Assembly: GCF_026341125.1 (NCBI RefSeq)
Contig: NZ_JAPEOR010000001.1
Span: 2,294,001-2,358,000, forward strand
Origin: Streptomyces sp. NBC_01142
Lineage (GTDB): Bacteria; Actinomycetota; Actinomycetes; Streptomycetales; Streptomycetaceae
Direction: 5' to 3'
DNA length: 64,000 nt
Shown here: piece by piece, positions 49,994 to 58,961 of the stretch
Layout: each line of letters begins with the position of its first letter
How positions within the stretch are numbered: the first letter of the stretch is position 1
Notes under the pieces: model-generated
Database searches by the model: none
The model's input: only the letters and a program-made list of their open reading frames with translations
What the model was told of the DNA's origin: nothing
Translations under genes and position numbers: made by a program

Positions 49994-50893
49994 ATGCGGA
50001 ATATCGTGGTCGTCGACGCTCCCTCCAACCTTGGCCTGCGGCGTCCGGCGCCGGGCACCGTCCCCGGCTGCTACAAGCTCGCGGGTGCCCTGCGAGAGCA
50101 GCGGATCGTGCAGCGTCTCGGCGCCTTCGAGGGCGGCGTCGTCGTACCGCCGCGCTACGACCTGGGCGACTGGCAGGAGGGTGACGGGGTCTTCAACGCC
50201 GCTGCCCTCGCCTCCTACACCCGCAGTCTCGCCGACCGCATCGAGCGTCATGTGCGGTCCGGGGACTTCCCCGTGGTCCTCGGCGGCGACTGCTCGATCC
50301 AGCTCGGCGCCTCGCTCGCCCTGCGCCGCCTCGGCCGGTACGGGCTGGCCGCGATCGACGCGTCCGCCGACTTCCGGCACCCCGGCAACTCCGACCGGGT
50401 CGGAGCTGCCGCCGGGGAGGAACTGGCGCTCGCGACCGGTCGCGGGCAGGAGGACCTGACGGATCTGGAGGGGCTGAAGCCCTATCTGCGAGACGAGGAC
50501 GTACGGCTGTTCGGCATCCGGGACTGTTTCGACGAGGACCTGGCAGAGCTGGCGCAGCTGAAGATGTCGGCCACTACGGTCGGCGAGCTGCGCCAATACG
50601 GCCCGGCAGAGTCGGCCGGTGCCGTCGTACAGACCCTCGAAGTGCCGGAGCTCGACGGATTCTGGGTCCATCTGGACGCGGACGTACTGGATCCGGACGT
50701 GATGCCCGCCGTCGACAGCCCCGATCCGGACGGGCTGCTTCCGGCCGAAGTCACCGAGCTGCTCAAGGTATTGGTGCGGTCGGATCGCTGCGTGGGGCTC
50801 AATGTGACCGTGTACGACCCCGATCTTGACCCCGACGGCAGCGCGGGCGCCCTGCTGGCGGACCTGATCGTGGCCGCCTTTGCCGAAGCCTGA
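49994..50893 (+). CDS. Arginase/agmatinase-fold protein with altered metal ligands
   Basis: The 299-residue protein has the ureohydrolase fold: VVLGGDCSIQLGASLAL, AAIDASADF and WVHLDADVLDP. The acidic ligands D122, D126, D228 and D230 are kept, but the His of the GGDHS motif is C100 and the His of the DAHxD motif is S124. It is therefore unlikely to bind a normal Mn2+ pair or to be a standard arginase. The role is unknown. GGTGAGG lies just before ATG 49994. Confidence 0.75.
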   Translation: MRNIVVVDAPSNLGLRRPAPGTVPGCYKLAGALREQRIVQRLGAFEGGVVVPPRYDLGDWQEGDGVFNAAALASYTRSLADRIERHVRSGDFPVVLGGDCSIQLGASLALRRLGRYGLAAIDASADFRHPGNSDRVGAAAGEELALATGRGQEDLTDLEGLKPYLRDEDVRLFGIRDCFDEDLAELAQLKMSATTVGELRQYGPAESAGAVVQTLEVPELDGFWVHLDADVLDPDVMPAVDSPDPDGLLPAEVTELLKVLVRSDRCVGLNVTVYDPDLDPDGSAGALLADLIVAAFAEA

Positions 50894-50995
50894 CCCACGG
50901 AGGCCCTGGTCAGGGCAGCGTCCACCGTGTTCCATGGTCGTCGGGGTGTCGGCCACAGGAGCTGTCGGCAGCCCGCGCGAGGATGCGAGGTTGCC

Positions 50996-52966
50996 TTGGC
51001 CACCACCGTGCGGCGTACCGTACTGACTCTGCCCGCAGCCCCGGTCGGGCCGCCCAACCCGCTGCCTGCCCTGCGGCCGCTGGACGAGATGCACTCTCTC
51101 GACGAGCGGGCCAAGCAGGAACTGCCGCGCGAGATGGCACGTCAGATCGGGTACGAGCCGCTGCGCACCGTGCTTCCCGTGCGGGTGCTCGACGGGTACG
51201 GACGCGAGCGCACACCGACCCGTCTCGACGCGATCGTCATCGAGAACGAACGGCTGCGGGCCACCGTACTGCCGGGCCTCGGCGGCCGTATCCACTCGCT
51301 GCACCACAAGCCGACCGGGCGTGAACTCCTCTACGCCAACCCCGTCTTCCAGCCCGCCGACTTCGCGCTCAACGGCGCGTGGTTCTCCGGCGGTATCGAG
51401 TGGAACGTCGGCGCGACCGGCCACACCACGCTCTCCTGCGCGCCGCTGCACGCCGCCCTGGTCCCCGCCCCCGACGGCGGTGAAATGGTCCGGCTCTGGG
51501 AATGGGAGCGGCTGCGTGATCTGCCGTTCCAGGTCGACCTGTGGCTGCCCGCCGACTCCGACTTCCTCCATGTCGGCGTACGGATCCGCAATCCGCACGA
51601 GTGGCCGGCGCCCGTCTACTGGTGGTCCAACATCGCCGTCGAGGAGCACGAGTCGACGCGCGTGCTCGCACCCGCCGAGGAAGCCTGGCAGTTCGGATAC
51701 GAGCGCAGCCTGCGGCGGGTTCCGGTACCTGAGTGGCAGGGCGCGGACCGTACGTATCCGCTGCGCGGCGAATACCCCGCCGACTACTTCTACGAGGTGC
51801 CGGACGAGGCCCGTAAGTGGATCGCCTCGCTGGACGCGGACGGGCTCGGGCTCATACAGACCTCGACCGATGTGCTGCGCGGCCGCAAGCTCTTCCTCTG
51901 GGGCTCGGGCCGTGGCGGACGGCGCTGGCAGCAGTGGCTTACCGCGCCGGGTACGGGCGGCTATGCCGAGATCCAGGCCGGACTCGCCCGTACCCAGCTG
52001 GAGCACGTACGCCTGGACGCGGGCGGCGAGTTGAGCTGGCTGGAGTCGTACGGGCCGCTCGCCGCCGACCCGGGGGCGGTGCACGGCGACGACTGGGGCG
52101 CGGCGCGCGTGGAGGTCGAGGCACGGCTGTCCGAGGCGCTGCCCCGGGCGGAGGTGGATGCGGCATACGAGGCGTGGCGGCCGTACGCGGATGGCGAACC
52201 GGCCGAGTCGCTCGCCACCGGCTCCGGGTGGGGCGCACTGGAGGTACTGCGCGCCGGCTACAAGCTCCCCGGCACACCCTTCGCGGAGTCGACGCTCGGC
52301 GAAGAGCAGGCCCCCTGGGCGGAGTTGCTCACCACCGGTGTCTTCCCCGAGCCCCGCGGGGTCACCCCGCCCGGGCCCTCGCTCGTCGCACCGTACTGGC
52401 GCGACATGCTGGAGACCGCCCCCGCCGAGCCGCTGACCGAGTACCACCTCGGCATCGCCCAGTGGCATGCGGGCGACCTCGCACAGGCCGTGCGCAGCTG
52501 GGAGCGCGGCCTTCACCGTGCATCGTCCCGCTGGCCGTTGCTGCGCTGCCTCGCCGTCGCCGACCAGGAGGGCGGTCATCTCGTGCGGGCCGCCGAACGC
52601 TACGCGGAGGCCTTCGACGACCTGTGCCAGGAGCGCCGCGACGACGGCGAGACCTGGACGGCGGCGACGGCAGCCCTCGGCCGGGAGGCCGTCGCGGCCC
52701 TGCTCGCCGTGGGCCGCACCGCCGAAGCCCGCGCGGCCTTCTCCCGGCTGCGGCCCGCGGTGCGACAGCGGGGCCGCTTCCGTCTGATCGACGCCCAGCT
52801 CCTGCTCGCCGAGGGGCGTACGGAGGCGGCACGCGCCGTCTTCGACGCGGGCTTCGAGGTGGCGGACCTGCGCGAGGGCGCGGAGATCCTGGGTGAGCTG
52901 TGGTCACAGCTCACCGACGAGGCGCTGCCCGACGCCTACGACTACCGGATGCGCCCCCCGGGCTGA
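50996..52966 (+). CDS. DUF5107-type protein: beta-sandwich plus helical repeat domain
   Basis: The 656-residue protein has an N-terminal region (VIENERLRATVLPGLGGRIH, SGGIEWNVGATGHT, VYWWSNIAVEEHESTRVLAP) matching DUF5107, an aldose-epimerase-like beta-sandwich, and a C-terminal TPR-like part (LGIAQWHAGDLAQAVRSWER, AERYAEAFDDL, GRTAEARAAFSRL). It probably handles or senses carbohydrates; no catalytic residue can be assigned. TTG 50996 is chosen because GCGAGG stands 5 bases before it; GTG 51008 is possible. Confidence 0.7.
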   Translation: MATTVRRTVLTLPAAPVGPPNPLPALRPLDEMHSLDERAKQELPREMARQIGYEPLRTVLPVRVLDGYGRERTPTRLDAIVIENERLRATVLPGLGGRIHSLHHKPTGRELLYANPVFQPADFALNGAWFSGGIEWNVGATGHTTLSCAPLHAALVPAPDGGEMVRLWEWERLRDLPFQVDLWLPADSDFLHVGVRIRNPHEWPAPVYWWSNIAVEEHESTRVLAPAEEAWQFGYERSLRRVPVPEWQGADRTYPLRGEYPADYFYEVPDEARKWIASLDADGLGLIQTSTDVLRGRKLFLWGSGRGGRRWQQWLTAPGTGGYAEIQAGLARTQLEHVRLDAGGELSWLESYGPLAADPGAVHGDDWGAARVEVEARLSEALPRAEVDAAYEAWRPYADGEPAESLATGSGWGALEVLRAGYKLPGTPFAESTLGEEQAPWAELLTTGVFPEPRGVTPPGPSLVAPYWRDMLETAPAEPLTEYHLGIAQWHAGDLAQAVRSWERGLHRASSRWPLLRCLAVADQEGGHLVRAAERYAEAFDDLCQERRDDGETWTAATAALGREAVAALLAVGRTAEARAAFSRLRPAVRQRGRFRLIDAQLLLAEGRTEAARAVFDAGFEVADLREGAEILGELWSQLTDEALPDAYDYRMRPPG

Positions 52967-52999
52967 TGCACGGCCGGCGGCGGAGGGTGACCCGCAAGG

Positions 53000-53353
53000 T
53001 CACTCCGCCGCCTTGCGGTCGACGTACTCGAAGACCGAACCGTCGGGGTGGACGGCGATCAGATTGCGGCCCACCGGCGTCGCCACCGGCCCCGCGATGA
53101 TCCGCGCGCCGACCTCGCAGAGCGTGGCGTACGCATCGTCAACGTCCTTCACGGCGATCGTCGCCGTCACCTTGCGCAGCACCTCCAGCTCCGACTCGGG
53201 GCCGCTCATCAGCAGGAAGCAGCCGACCGCGGCGGCCGAGACCCCGGCGCGTTCGAAGCGCAGCGGCGTGGTGCCGGTGAGGCGTTCGTAGAAGGCTGCC
53301 GAGGCCTCCAGATCGTCGACGCAGATACGCAGCGTGGCTCCGAGGATCTCCAT
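53000..53353 (-). CDS. VOC-superfamily (glyoxalase/bleomycin-resistance-like) protein
   Basis: The 117-residue protein has paired beta-alpha-beta-beta units: LGATLRICVDDLEASAAFYE and TIAVKDVDDAYATLCEVGAR with VHPDGSVFEYVDR at the end. It may bind a small molecule or a metal. ATG 53353 has no clear ribosome site; TAGGCT about 8 bases upstream (minus strand) suggests a leaderless message. Confidence 0.75.
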   Translation of the reverse strand: MEILGATLRICVDDLEASAAFYERLTGTTPLRFERAGVSAAAVGCFLLMSGPESELEVLRKVTATIAVKDVDDAYATLCEVGARIIAGPVATPVGRNLIAVHPDGSVFEYVDRKAAE

Positions 53354-53456
53354 ACGGGCGAGCCTAGTTGGCGAGGGCCGCAGGCGAAATCGATTGCCCG
53401 ATTGAGGGCGGGTTGCGAAGGCGGTGCGCCGTCCCGGAGGCCGGCGCACTCGTGGT

Positions 53457-54266
53457 TCATGCCCGGCAGAGGACTTCGCCGTGCGGGACCATGAACCAGG
53501 CGTCGTCATGGCAGCCCCAAGCGCGCCAGGCGTCGGCGATGCCGGCCAGTTGCTCCGCCGAGGCATGGCCGCCGTCGACCGTGAGCTTCGCGTACACGGA
53601 CGCGGTCGTACGGTCGGCCCACAGACCGCTCCACCACGCGCGCTCGTCAGGGGTGGCGAAACACCAGGTGGCGGCGGTGGCGGTGATGTCGGTGAAGCCG
53701 GCGGCGCGTGCCCAGGACAGCAGGCGGCGTCCGGCGTCCGGCTCACCGCCGTTGGCGCGGGCCACCCGGTGGTACAGCTCCTGCCACTCCTCCAGGGCGG
53801 GCAGTTGCGGGAACCAGGTGAAGGCGCCGTAGTCGCTGTCGCGTGCCGCGACGACGCCGCCGGGCCGGCAGACGCGCCGCATCTCGCGCAGCGCCTGCAC
53901 AGGATCGCCGACGTGCTGGAGCACCTGGTGGGCGTGGACGACATCGAAGGAGTTGTCGGGGAAGTCCAGGGCGTGGACGTCGGCGACCGCGAAGCGGACG
54001 TTGTGCAGGCCGCGCCCGGCGGCACTCTCGCGCGCCCGGCGAAGTACGTCCTCGGCGGCGTCGACCGCCGTCACCACCCCGGGCGCGACCAGCTCGGCCA
54101 GGTCGGCGGAGATGGTGCCCGGACCGCATCCCACGTCCAACAGGTCCAGACCCGGCCGGTGTTCACCGATCAGATACGCCGCGGAGTTGGCGGCGGTCCG
54201 CCAGCGGTGCGAGCGGAGCACCGACTCATGGTGCCCATGGGTGTAGACGGCGGTCTCCTTCGACAT
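53457..54266 (-). CDS. SAM-dependent methyltransferase (UbiE/Arsenic-type fold)
   Basis: The 269-residue protein has LLDVGCGPGTISADLAELV, VTAVDAAEDVLRRARESAA, VADVHALDFPDNSFDVVHAH and MRRVCRPGGVVAARDSDYGA, all canonical motifs I to III. The C-terminal part with AWWSGLWADR suits a small-molecule substrate. GGAG is 7 bases before ATG 54266. The 276-base spacer upstream (54267-54542) holds no visible gene. Confidence 0.82.
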   Translation of the reverse strand: MSKETAVYTHGHHESVLRSHRWRTAANSAAYLIGEHRPGLDLLDVGCGPGTISADLAELVAPGVVTAVDAAEDVLRRARESAAGRGLHNVRFAVADVHALDFPDNSFDVVHAHQVLQHVGDPVQALREMRRVCRPGGVVAARDSDYGAFTWFPQLPALEEWQELYHRVARANGGEPDAGRRLLSWARAAGFTDITATAATWCFATPDERAWWSGLWADRTTASVYAKLTVDGGHASAEQLAGIADAWRAWGCHDDAWFMVPHGEVLCRA

Positions 54267-54542
54267 GGCCGGACTCCTTCTGCTGAAGCGGATACGGCAA
54301 CGGTACGCCGATGTCCCGTATGGCGAGACCCGTGTCCTGGAATGTGGGACGCCATCCATCGGGGCGAGCTCCGGACACCTGGGCCGGCGGCGAGGTCCGC
54401 GTGCCGTCGCACCTCGCCGTCCGGACGCCGGCCTGCGGCCGCGTAGAACCGCCGGTCACAGCGGCTCCCCTGCCCCGCAGCGTCTCCCGCGTACAGCCTG
54501 CCCCGGTGAACTCCCCCAGGAAGCCGGATACCGCCCCTCCGG

Positions 54543-56042
54543 CTACAGCAGGGCCTGCGGACGGTAGACGGTGAGCGTCTCGACCGCCTTGTCCACCACG
54601 AACTCCGGCGGAGCCTCGGACACTTCACCGTCGTACGCCAGTGGAGTCCCCGGTGCGAGCCCGGAGATGCGGAGATGCCGCAGCTTGTGCGCCGCGTGCA
54701 CCGGCGAGCGGCTCAGCGGCCCGGCGAGCGCCGCGGCCAGCAGCCTCAGCCCGGGCAGGCGCCCGCCGTGCACCACCCGCACATCGAGCAGTCCGTCGGC
54801 AAGATCGAGACGGTGGCCGGGTGTGGGACCCATCCGCTGGTAGATGCCGTTCCCGGCGAACAGCAGCCACATCGGGCGGCGTCGCCCCTGGACCTCGGCC
54901 TCCAGCGGGTGCTCGCCGCGCAGCACCCGTGCCGCGGCCAGCACGCCGGCCGGCCAGCCGCCGATCCGCGGCGACCAGCGCTCGCGGATACGGACGAGCT
55001 CCGGGTAGACGCCCAGGCTGAAGGTGTTGAGGAAGTACCCCGCCTCCTCGCCGTCCGGGCCCGGCGTGAAGCGCCCCAGGTCGACACGGACGGCCTCGCC
55101 GCCCGCGAGAGCCCGGCAGGTGTCGTCCACCGATTCGATGCCCAGGTCGTACGCGAAGTGGTTGAGGGTGCCGCCGGGGAAGACGGCCAGCGGCACACCG
55201 TGTGCCACGGCGACGGTCGCCGCGCGGTTGATCGTTCCGTCGCCGCCGAGGATCCCCAGCGCCCGGCCTCGGTTCGCCGCCTTCTCCAGCTCCGCCGACA
55301 GCTCCTCGGGCGTGCACTGCACGATCTCCGCGAGCGGCAGCGCGTCCCGCACCAGCGCGGCGGAGTCCGCCGAGCCAGCCCGCTCGTTGACGACCACCAC
55401 CAGCCCCTCCCCTCGGGGCAGGGCGGGCGCCTGGGCCTGAGGGCGGCCCGGTGCGGGCAGCTGCGACCTGGTCGGCACGACCCCGCGCACCGCGAACGCG
55501 GCGCCCACGCCCAGCGCCGCGCCCGCCAGCACATCGCTCGGATAGTGGACGCCCGTGTAGACGCGGGAGAGAGCGACCGCCGCGGCCACCGGCGCGACGA
55601 CCGCGCCCCAGCGCCTCGACTCCAGGGCCACGCCGGTTGCGAAGGCCGCGGCCGAGGCGGCGTGTCCGGAGGGGAAGGAAGTGGTGAACGGCTGTCGTTT
55701 CAGCTGCCGTATCAGCGGCACCGCGTCGAGCACCGGCCGAGCCCTGCGCACCGAGCGCTTGCCCACCGTGTTGATCGTGGCGGAAGCGAGCGCGAGCGAT
55801 GCCACACCCCTGAGGGCGGCCCGGCGCGATCGCGGCCCGCGCCCCAGGGCCACCATCCCGGCGGCCGCGCCGAACCACAGCAGGCCGTGGTTGGCGCTGC
55901 GGCTCAGCCGCGGCAGCACTCGATCGGCGCCGGGCCACCGGCGGGCCGCGACACCGTGCAGGACCTGGCGGTCCCACCCGGTCAGCAGCGCCGCGACGCG
56001 TTCGCGGAGCTGCGTACTTTCCTGTGCGTAGACCTCTGACAT
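54543..56042 (-). CDS. PAP2 phosphatase - diacylglycerol kinase fusion
   Basis: The first 185 residues are a membrane PAP2 phosphatase with K95...R102-P103, S122FPSGH127 and R160...H166...D170 motifs. The rest (about 210-499) is a diacylglycerol kinase / YegS-like domain with GILGGDGTINRAATVA (GGDGT 266-270) and VFPGGTLNHFAYDLGI. One protein could thus dephosphorylate phosphatidic acid-type lipids and rephosphorylate the diacylglycerol. ATG 56042 is supported by homology. It is divergent from the sulfite oxidase gene. Confidence 0.88.
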   Translation of the reverse strand: MSEVYAQESTQLRERVAALLTGWDRQVLHGVAARRWPGADRVLPRLSRSANHGLLWFGAAAGMVALGRGPRSRRAALRGVASLALASATINTVGKRSVRRARPVLDAVPLIRQLKRQPFTTSFPSGHAASAAAFATGVALESRRWGAVVAPVAAAVALSRVYTGVHYPSDVLAGAALGVGAAFAVRGVVPTRSQLPAPGRPQAQAPALPRGEGLVVVVNERAGSADSAALVRDALPLAEIVQCTPEELSAELEKAANRGRALGILGGDGTINRAATVAVAHGVPLAVFPGGTLNHFAYDLGIESVDDTCRALAGGEAVRVDLGRFTPGPDGEEAGYFLNTFSLGVYPELVRIRERWSPRIGGWPAGVLAAARVLRGEHPLEAEVQGRRRPMWLLFAGNGIYQRMGPTPGHRLDLADGLLDVRVVHGGRLPGLRLLAAALAGPLSRSPVHAAHKLRHLRISGLAPGTPLAYDGEVSEAPPEFVVDKAVETLTVYRPQALL

Positions 56043-56281
56043 GCATCGCGGGTACCCACTGGACGGCGCCGCCACGCAGGTCGGCGACTATCGGCCACGT
56101 CGGTGTCCGAGGTCCGGAAGCGGCCGCCCCGGGGCCGGCCGCGCGCCTAGGATCGCGAGCATGGTCGTCGCCATATCCAACTGCGCGCCTCTGGCTGCCG
56201 GTTCGCGCCGCGCGCTGCCGTGTCCCTGATGACACCGGCGACCCTTCCCTCGCATACCCCCTTATCCCGAGGAGACCTGCG

Positions 56282-57529
56282 TTGACCCCTGCACCGGATC
56301 GTCGTGATCTGCTGAAGCTGCTCGCCGCCGCGCCGGTCGCGGCCCATTTCGCGGCCGCCGCACCCGCCGCCGCCGCACCGGCTGCTTCCGCCCCGGCCGC
56401 CGCAGCGTCTGCGGCGCCCGGCCTGCCCTCCGCTCGGGCTGAGGCCGGCCCCGGCATCGTCAAACCGCTGCCGCCCGAGGTATTCACCCTTCGCGGAACC
56501 AATGCCGAGACCAACTTCGCCGCTCTGCGCTCCACCGGCCTCCACACGCCGGCCGACCGCTTCTTCGTCCGCAACCACACCTCGACACCCGTGCTGAGCG
56601 AGTCGGAGTGGAAGCTGACGGTGTGGGGCAGCGGACTGAGCGGCCGCCGCCCGGTGGAGTTCAGCTACGGCCGGCTCCGGTCGCTGCCCTCCGTCACCCG
56701 TACCGCACTCGTCGAGTGCGCAGGCAATGGCCGCATCTTCTACGCCACCCAGCAGGGCCAGGACGTCGCCGGTACGCCGTGGACCCTCGGCTCGATCGGC
56801 GCCGCGCGCTGGCGCGGGGTGCGGCTGCGCGACGTACTGCGCCAGGCCGGCATCACCTCGTCCGCGGTGGACGTCATGCCGCGAGGGCTGGACGACGAGT
56901 TCGTCGGCAACGGCGTGAACCACGGCCGGGTGCGCCGCCCGCTGCCCGTCGCCAAGGCCCTGGACGATGTGATCCTCGCGTACGAGATGAACGGCGAGCC
57001 CCTCCCGTACGACCACGGTTACCCGGTCCGGGTGATCGTCCCGGCCTGGATCGGCATTGCCTCCATCAAATGGCTCGGCGACATCGAGGTGAGTGCGGCG
57101 CCGCTGTCGTCACCGTGGACCACGGAGTTCTACCGCCTCTTCGGCGATGCCTACCCGCCGGGCGGCAGTGTGCCGCTCGGCCGCCAGACCCTCAAGAGCG
57201 CCTTCGAGCTCCCCCTCGGCGCGAGTCTGGAGGCGGGCGTGAGCCACCGGCTGACCGGCCGCGCCTGGTCGGCCGCGGCCCCTGTCAGTCATGTGGAGAT
57301 CAGTACCGACGGCGGCGCGCGCTGGCGCCGGGCACATCTGCGGGACACCCCGCGCCGCGACAGCTGGGTCCGCTGGACGGCGGACTGGCGCCCGCGCCGC
57401 ACGGGTCCGGCCCAGCTGCTCGCCCGCACGACGGACCGCGCAGGCAACACCCAGCCCGAGCGCACCGTCCACAACACCCAGGGCTACCTCTTCGACGCGG
57501 TGGTCCGCCACCCGGTCACCGTGGTCTGA
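56282..57529 (+). CDS. Molybdopterin-dependent sulfite oxidase-type enzyme, Tat exported
   Basis: The 415-residue enzyme has a twin-arginine leader (DRRDLLKLLAAAP) followed by an Ala/Pro-rich region of about 35 residues. The molybdenum ligand is C146 in ALVECAGNGR; PYDHGYPVRVIVPAWIGIAS and SIKWLGDIEV match the oxidoreductase molybdopterin and dimerisation domains. It probably oxidises sulfite or a related anion outside the membrane. No heme subunit gene is adjacent. TTG 56282 is preceded by GAGGAG with 8-base spacing. Confidence 0.85.
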   Translation: MTPAPDRRDLLKLLAAAPVAAHFAAAAPAAAAPAASAPAAAASAAPGLPSARAEAGPGIVKPLPPEVFTLRGTNAETNFAALRSTGLHTPADRFFVRNHTSTPVLSESEWKLTVWGSGLSGRRPVEFSYGRLRSLPSVTRTALVECAGNGRIFYATQQGQDVAGTPWTLGSIGAARWRGVRLRDVLRQAGITSSAVDVMPRGLDDEFVGNGVNHGRVRRPLPVAKALDDVILAYEMNGEPLPYDHGYPVRVIVPAWIGIASIKWLGDIEVSAAPLSSPWTTEFYRLFGDAYPPGGSVPLGRQTLKSAFELPLGASLEAGVSHRLTGRAWSAAAPVSHVEISTDGGARWRRAHLRDTPRRDSWVRWTADWRPRRTGPAQLLARTTDRAGNTQPERTVHNTQGYLFDAVVRHPVTVV

Positions 57530-57707
57530 CGCCCTCCCGCACGGCGAGGTAGCCCAAACCTCCGTATAAAGGGCTAGGAAGGCGAAGGGAACGAGCCCAC
57601 GCGGAGCGTCGGCGACTCACGTCAACGCAGCGAGGGGCCGTGCCGGGGCACGCGAGCCCGGCAAGATCCACAAGCCACCCTCTGGGGGCCGGGCAGAGGT
57701 TCCGGGG

Positions 57708-58949
57708 GTGCGAGCGGCGGAGGTGGGCGCAATGCAGCGGACGGCTCCGGAAGGCCGTGGCCCCGTCCGGTACGGTCCGCCCGCCCCCGAGCCGGGACTG
57801 CCCGTGCTGCCCGCGCTGGCCACCATCCTCGCGGCCGCCGCCGGACAGGCCGCCGGCGAGCCGCCCGGCGGCGGTACGGCGCTGCGCGAGGCGGCCTGCG
57901 GGTACTGGCGGCGGCGCGGGCTGCGCAGCCGGCCCCACGACGTGGTCGCCGCCTCCGGGGCGCAGCCCCTGCTGTTCGCGCTGATCGGCGCGTACGGCGG
58001 GGATGTGCTGATGCCCCGCCCCTGCCCGGCCTCGTGGACTCCGCAGGCCCGTCTGCTGGGCCGGCCCGCCTACCATGTGCCGACCCCGGCGGAGTGCGGC
58101 GGCGTACCCGATCCGTACGCCCTGCTCGAGACCGTACGCAGAGTACGAGCCGAGGGTGGCAAGCCCCGGCTGCTGCTGCTCTCCGTCGTCGACGACCCGA
58201 CCGCCACCGTGGCCCCGCCCGAGACCGTGCTCGAGGCCTGTGAGGCCGCGGTCGGCGAGGGCCTGCACATCATCAGCGACGAGACCTGGCGGGACACCCT
58301 GCACCGGCCGCACGAGACGGTGCTGCTCAGCCCCGCCGAGATGTACCCCGGGAACGTGACCGTCATCAGCGACCTGGCGGGCGCGCTCACCCCGGCCTCC
58401 TGGCCGGTCGCCGTCGCCCGTTTCCCGCTCACCGAGCAGGGCGCCCTGCGGCGCGCCAGGACCCTCGACATCCTCACCGCCCTCGGCGCGGTGGTGGCGG
58501 CTCCGGTCGCCGCGGCCGCCGCCCATGCGCTGGGCGAGCCCGCTCCGGTCAGGGCCAGGGTCGGGCAGGCCGCCGCGCTGCACGCGCGCGTGGCGGCCGC
58601 GGCGCACCGCGCGGTGCTCGTCTCCGGCGCGCTCGCCCGGCCCCCACAGGCGGGCCGCCATCTCTACGCGGACCTCGGCCCCTTGCGCACCCGCCTCGCC
58701 GACCGGGGGGTGAGCGACTCCATGGAGCTCGAGGAGTATCTGACCGAACGCCTGGGGGCTCCCGTGCCGGGCGGGCACCGGTTCGGCGACGAGCTGGGCG
58801 CGCTGCGCGTACGGCTGGCCACCGGACCGCTGCTGGGAGCGACGTCCGAGCAACGGCTGGAATCTCTCACCTCACCGGCTCCTCTGGAATTGCCGCATGT
58901 GGCCGAGGCGTTGAGGATTTTTGCAACGGCCTTCGACGAACTGCGTTGA
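57708..58949 (+). CDS. Aminotransferase-fold protein lacking the PLP lysine
   Basis: The 413-residue protein has the class I/II aminotransferase plan (VVAASGAQPLLFALIGAYGG, the Asp loop IISDETWRD with D191, and RLATGPLLG for substrate carboxylate). The Schiff-base lysine expected in the SxSK motif is replaced: VISDLAGALTPASWPVA has Ala224 at the position. The upstream NPxNPTG motif is VVDDPTATV, and the Tyr after D191 is W194. It may be a regulator or a binding protein instead of an enzyme. GTG 57708 is likely; ATG 57732 is possible. Confidence 0.7.
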   Translation: MRAAEVGAMQRTAPEGRGPVRYGPPAPEPGLPVLPALATILAAAAGQAAGEPPGGGTALREAACGYWRRRGLRSRPHDVVAASGAQPLLFALIGAYGGDVLMPRPCPASWTPQARLLGRPAYHVPTPAECGGVPDPYALLETVRRVRAEGGKPRLLLLSVVDDPTATVAPPETVLEACEAAVGEGLHIISDETWRDTLHRPHETVLLSPAEMYPGNVTVISDLAGALTPASWPVAVARFPLTEQGALRRARTLDILTALGAVVAAPVAAAAAHALGEPAPVRARVGQAAALHARVAAAAHRAVLVSGALARPPQAGRHLYADLGPLRTRLADRGVSDSMELEEYLTERLGAPVPGGHRFGDELGALRVRLATGPLLGATSEQRLESLTSPAPLELPHVAEALRIFATAFDELR

Positions 58950-58961
58950 ACGGAGCCCCGC

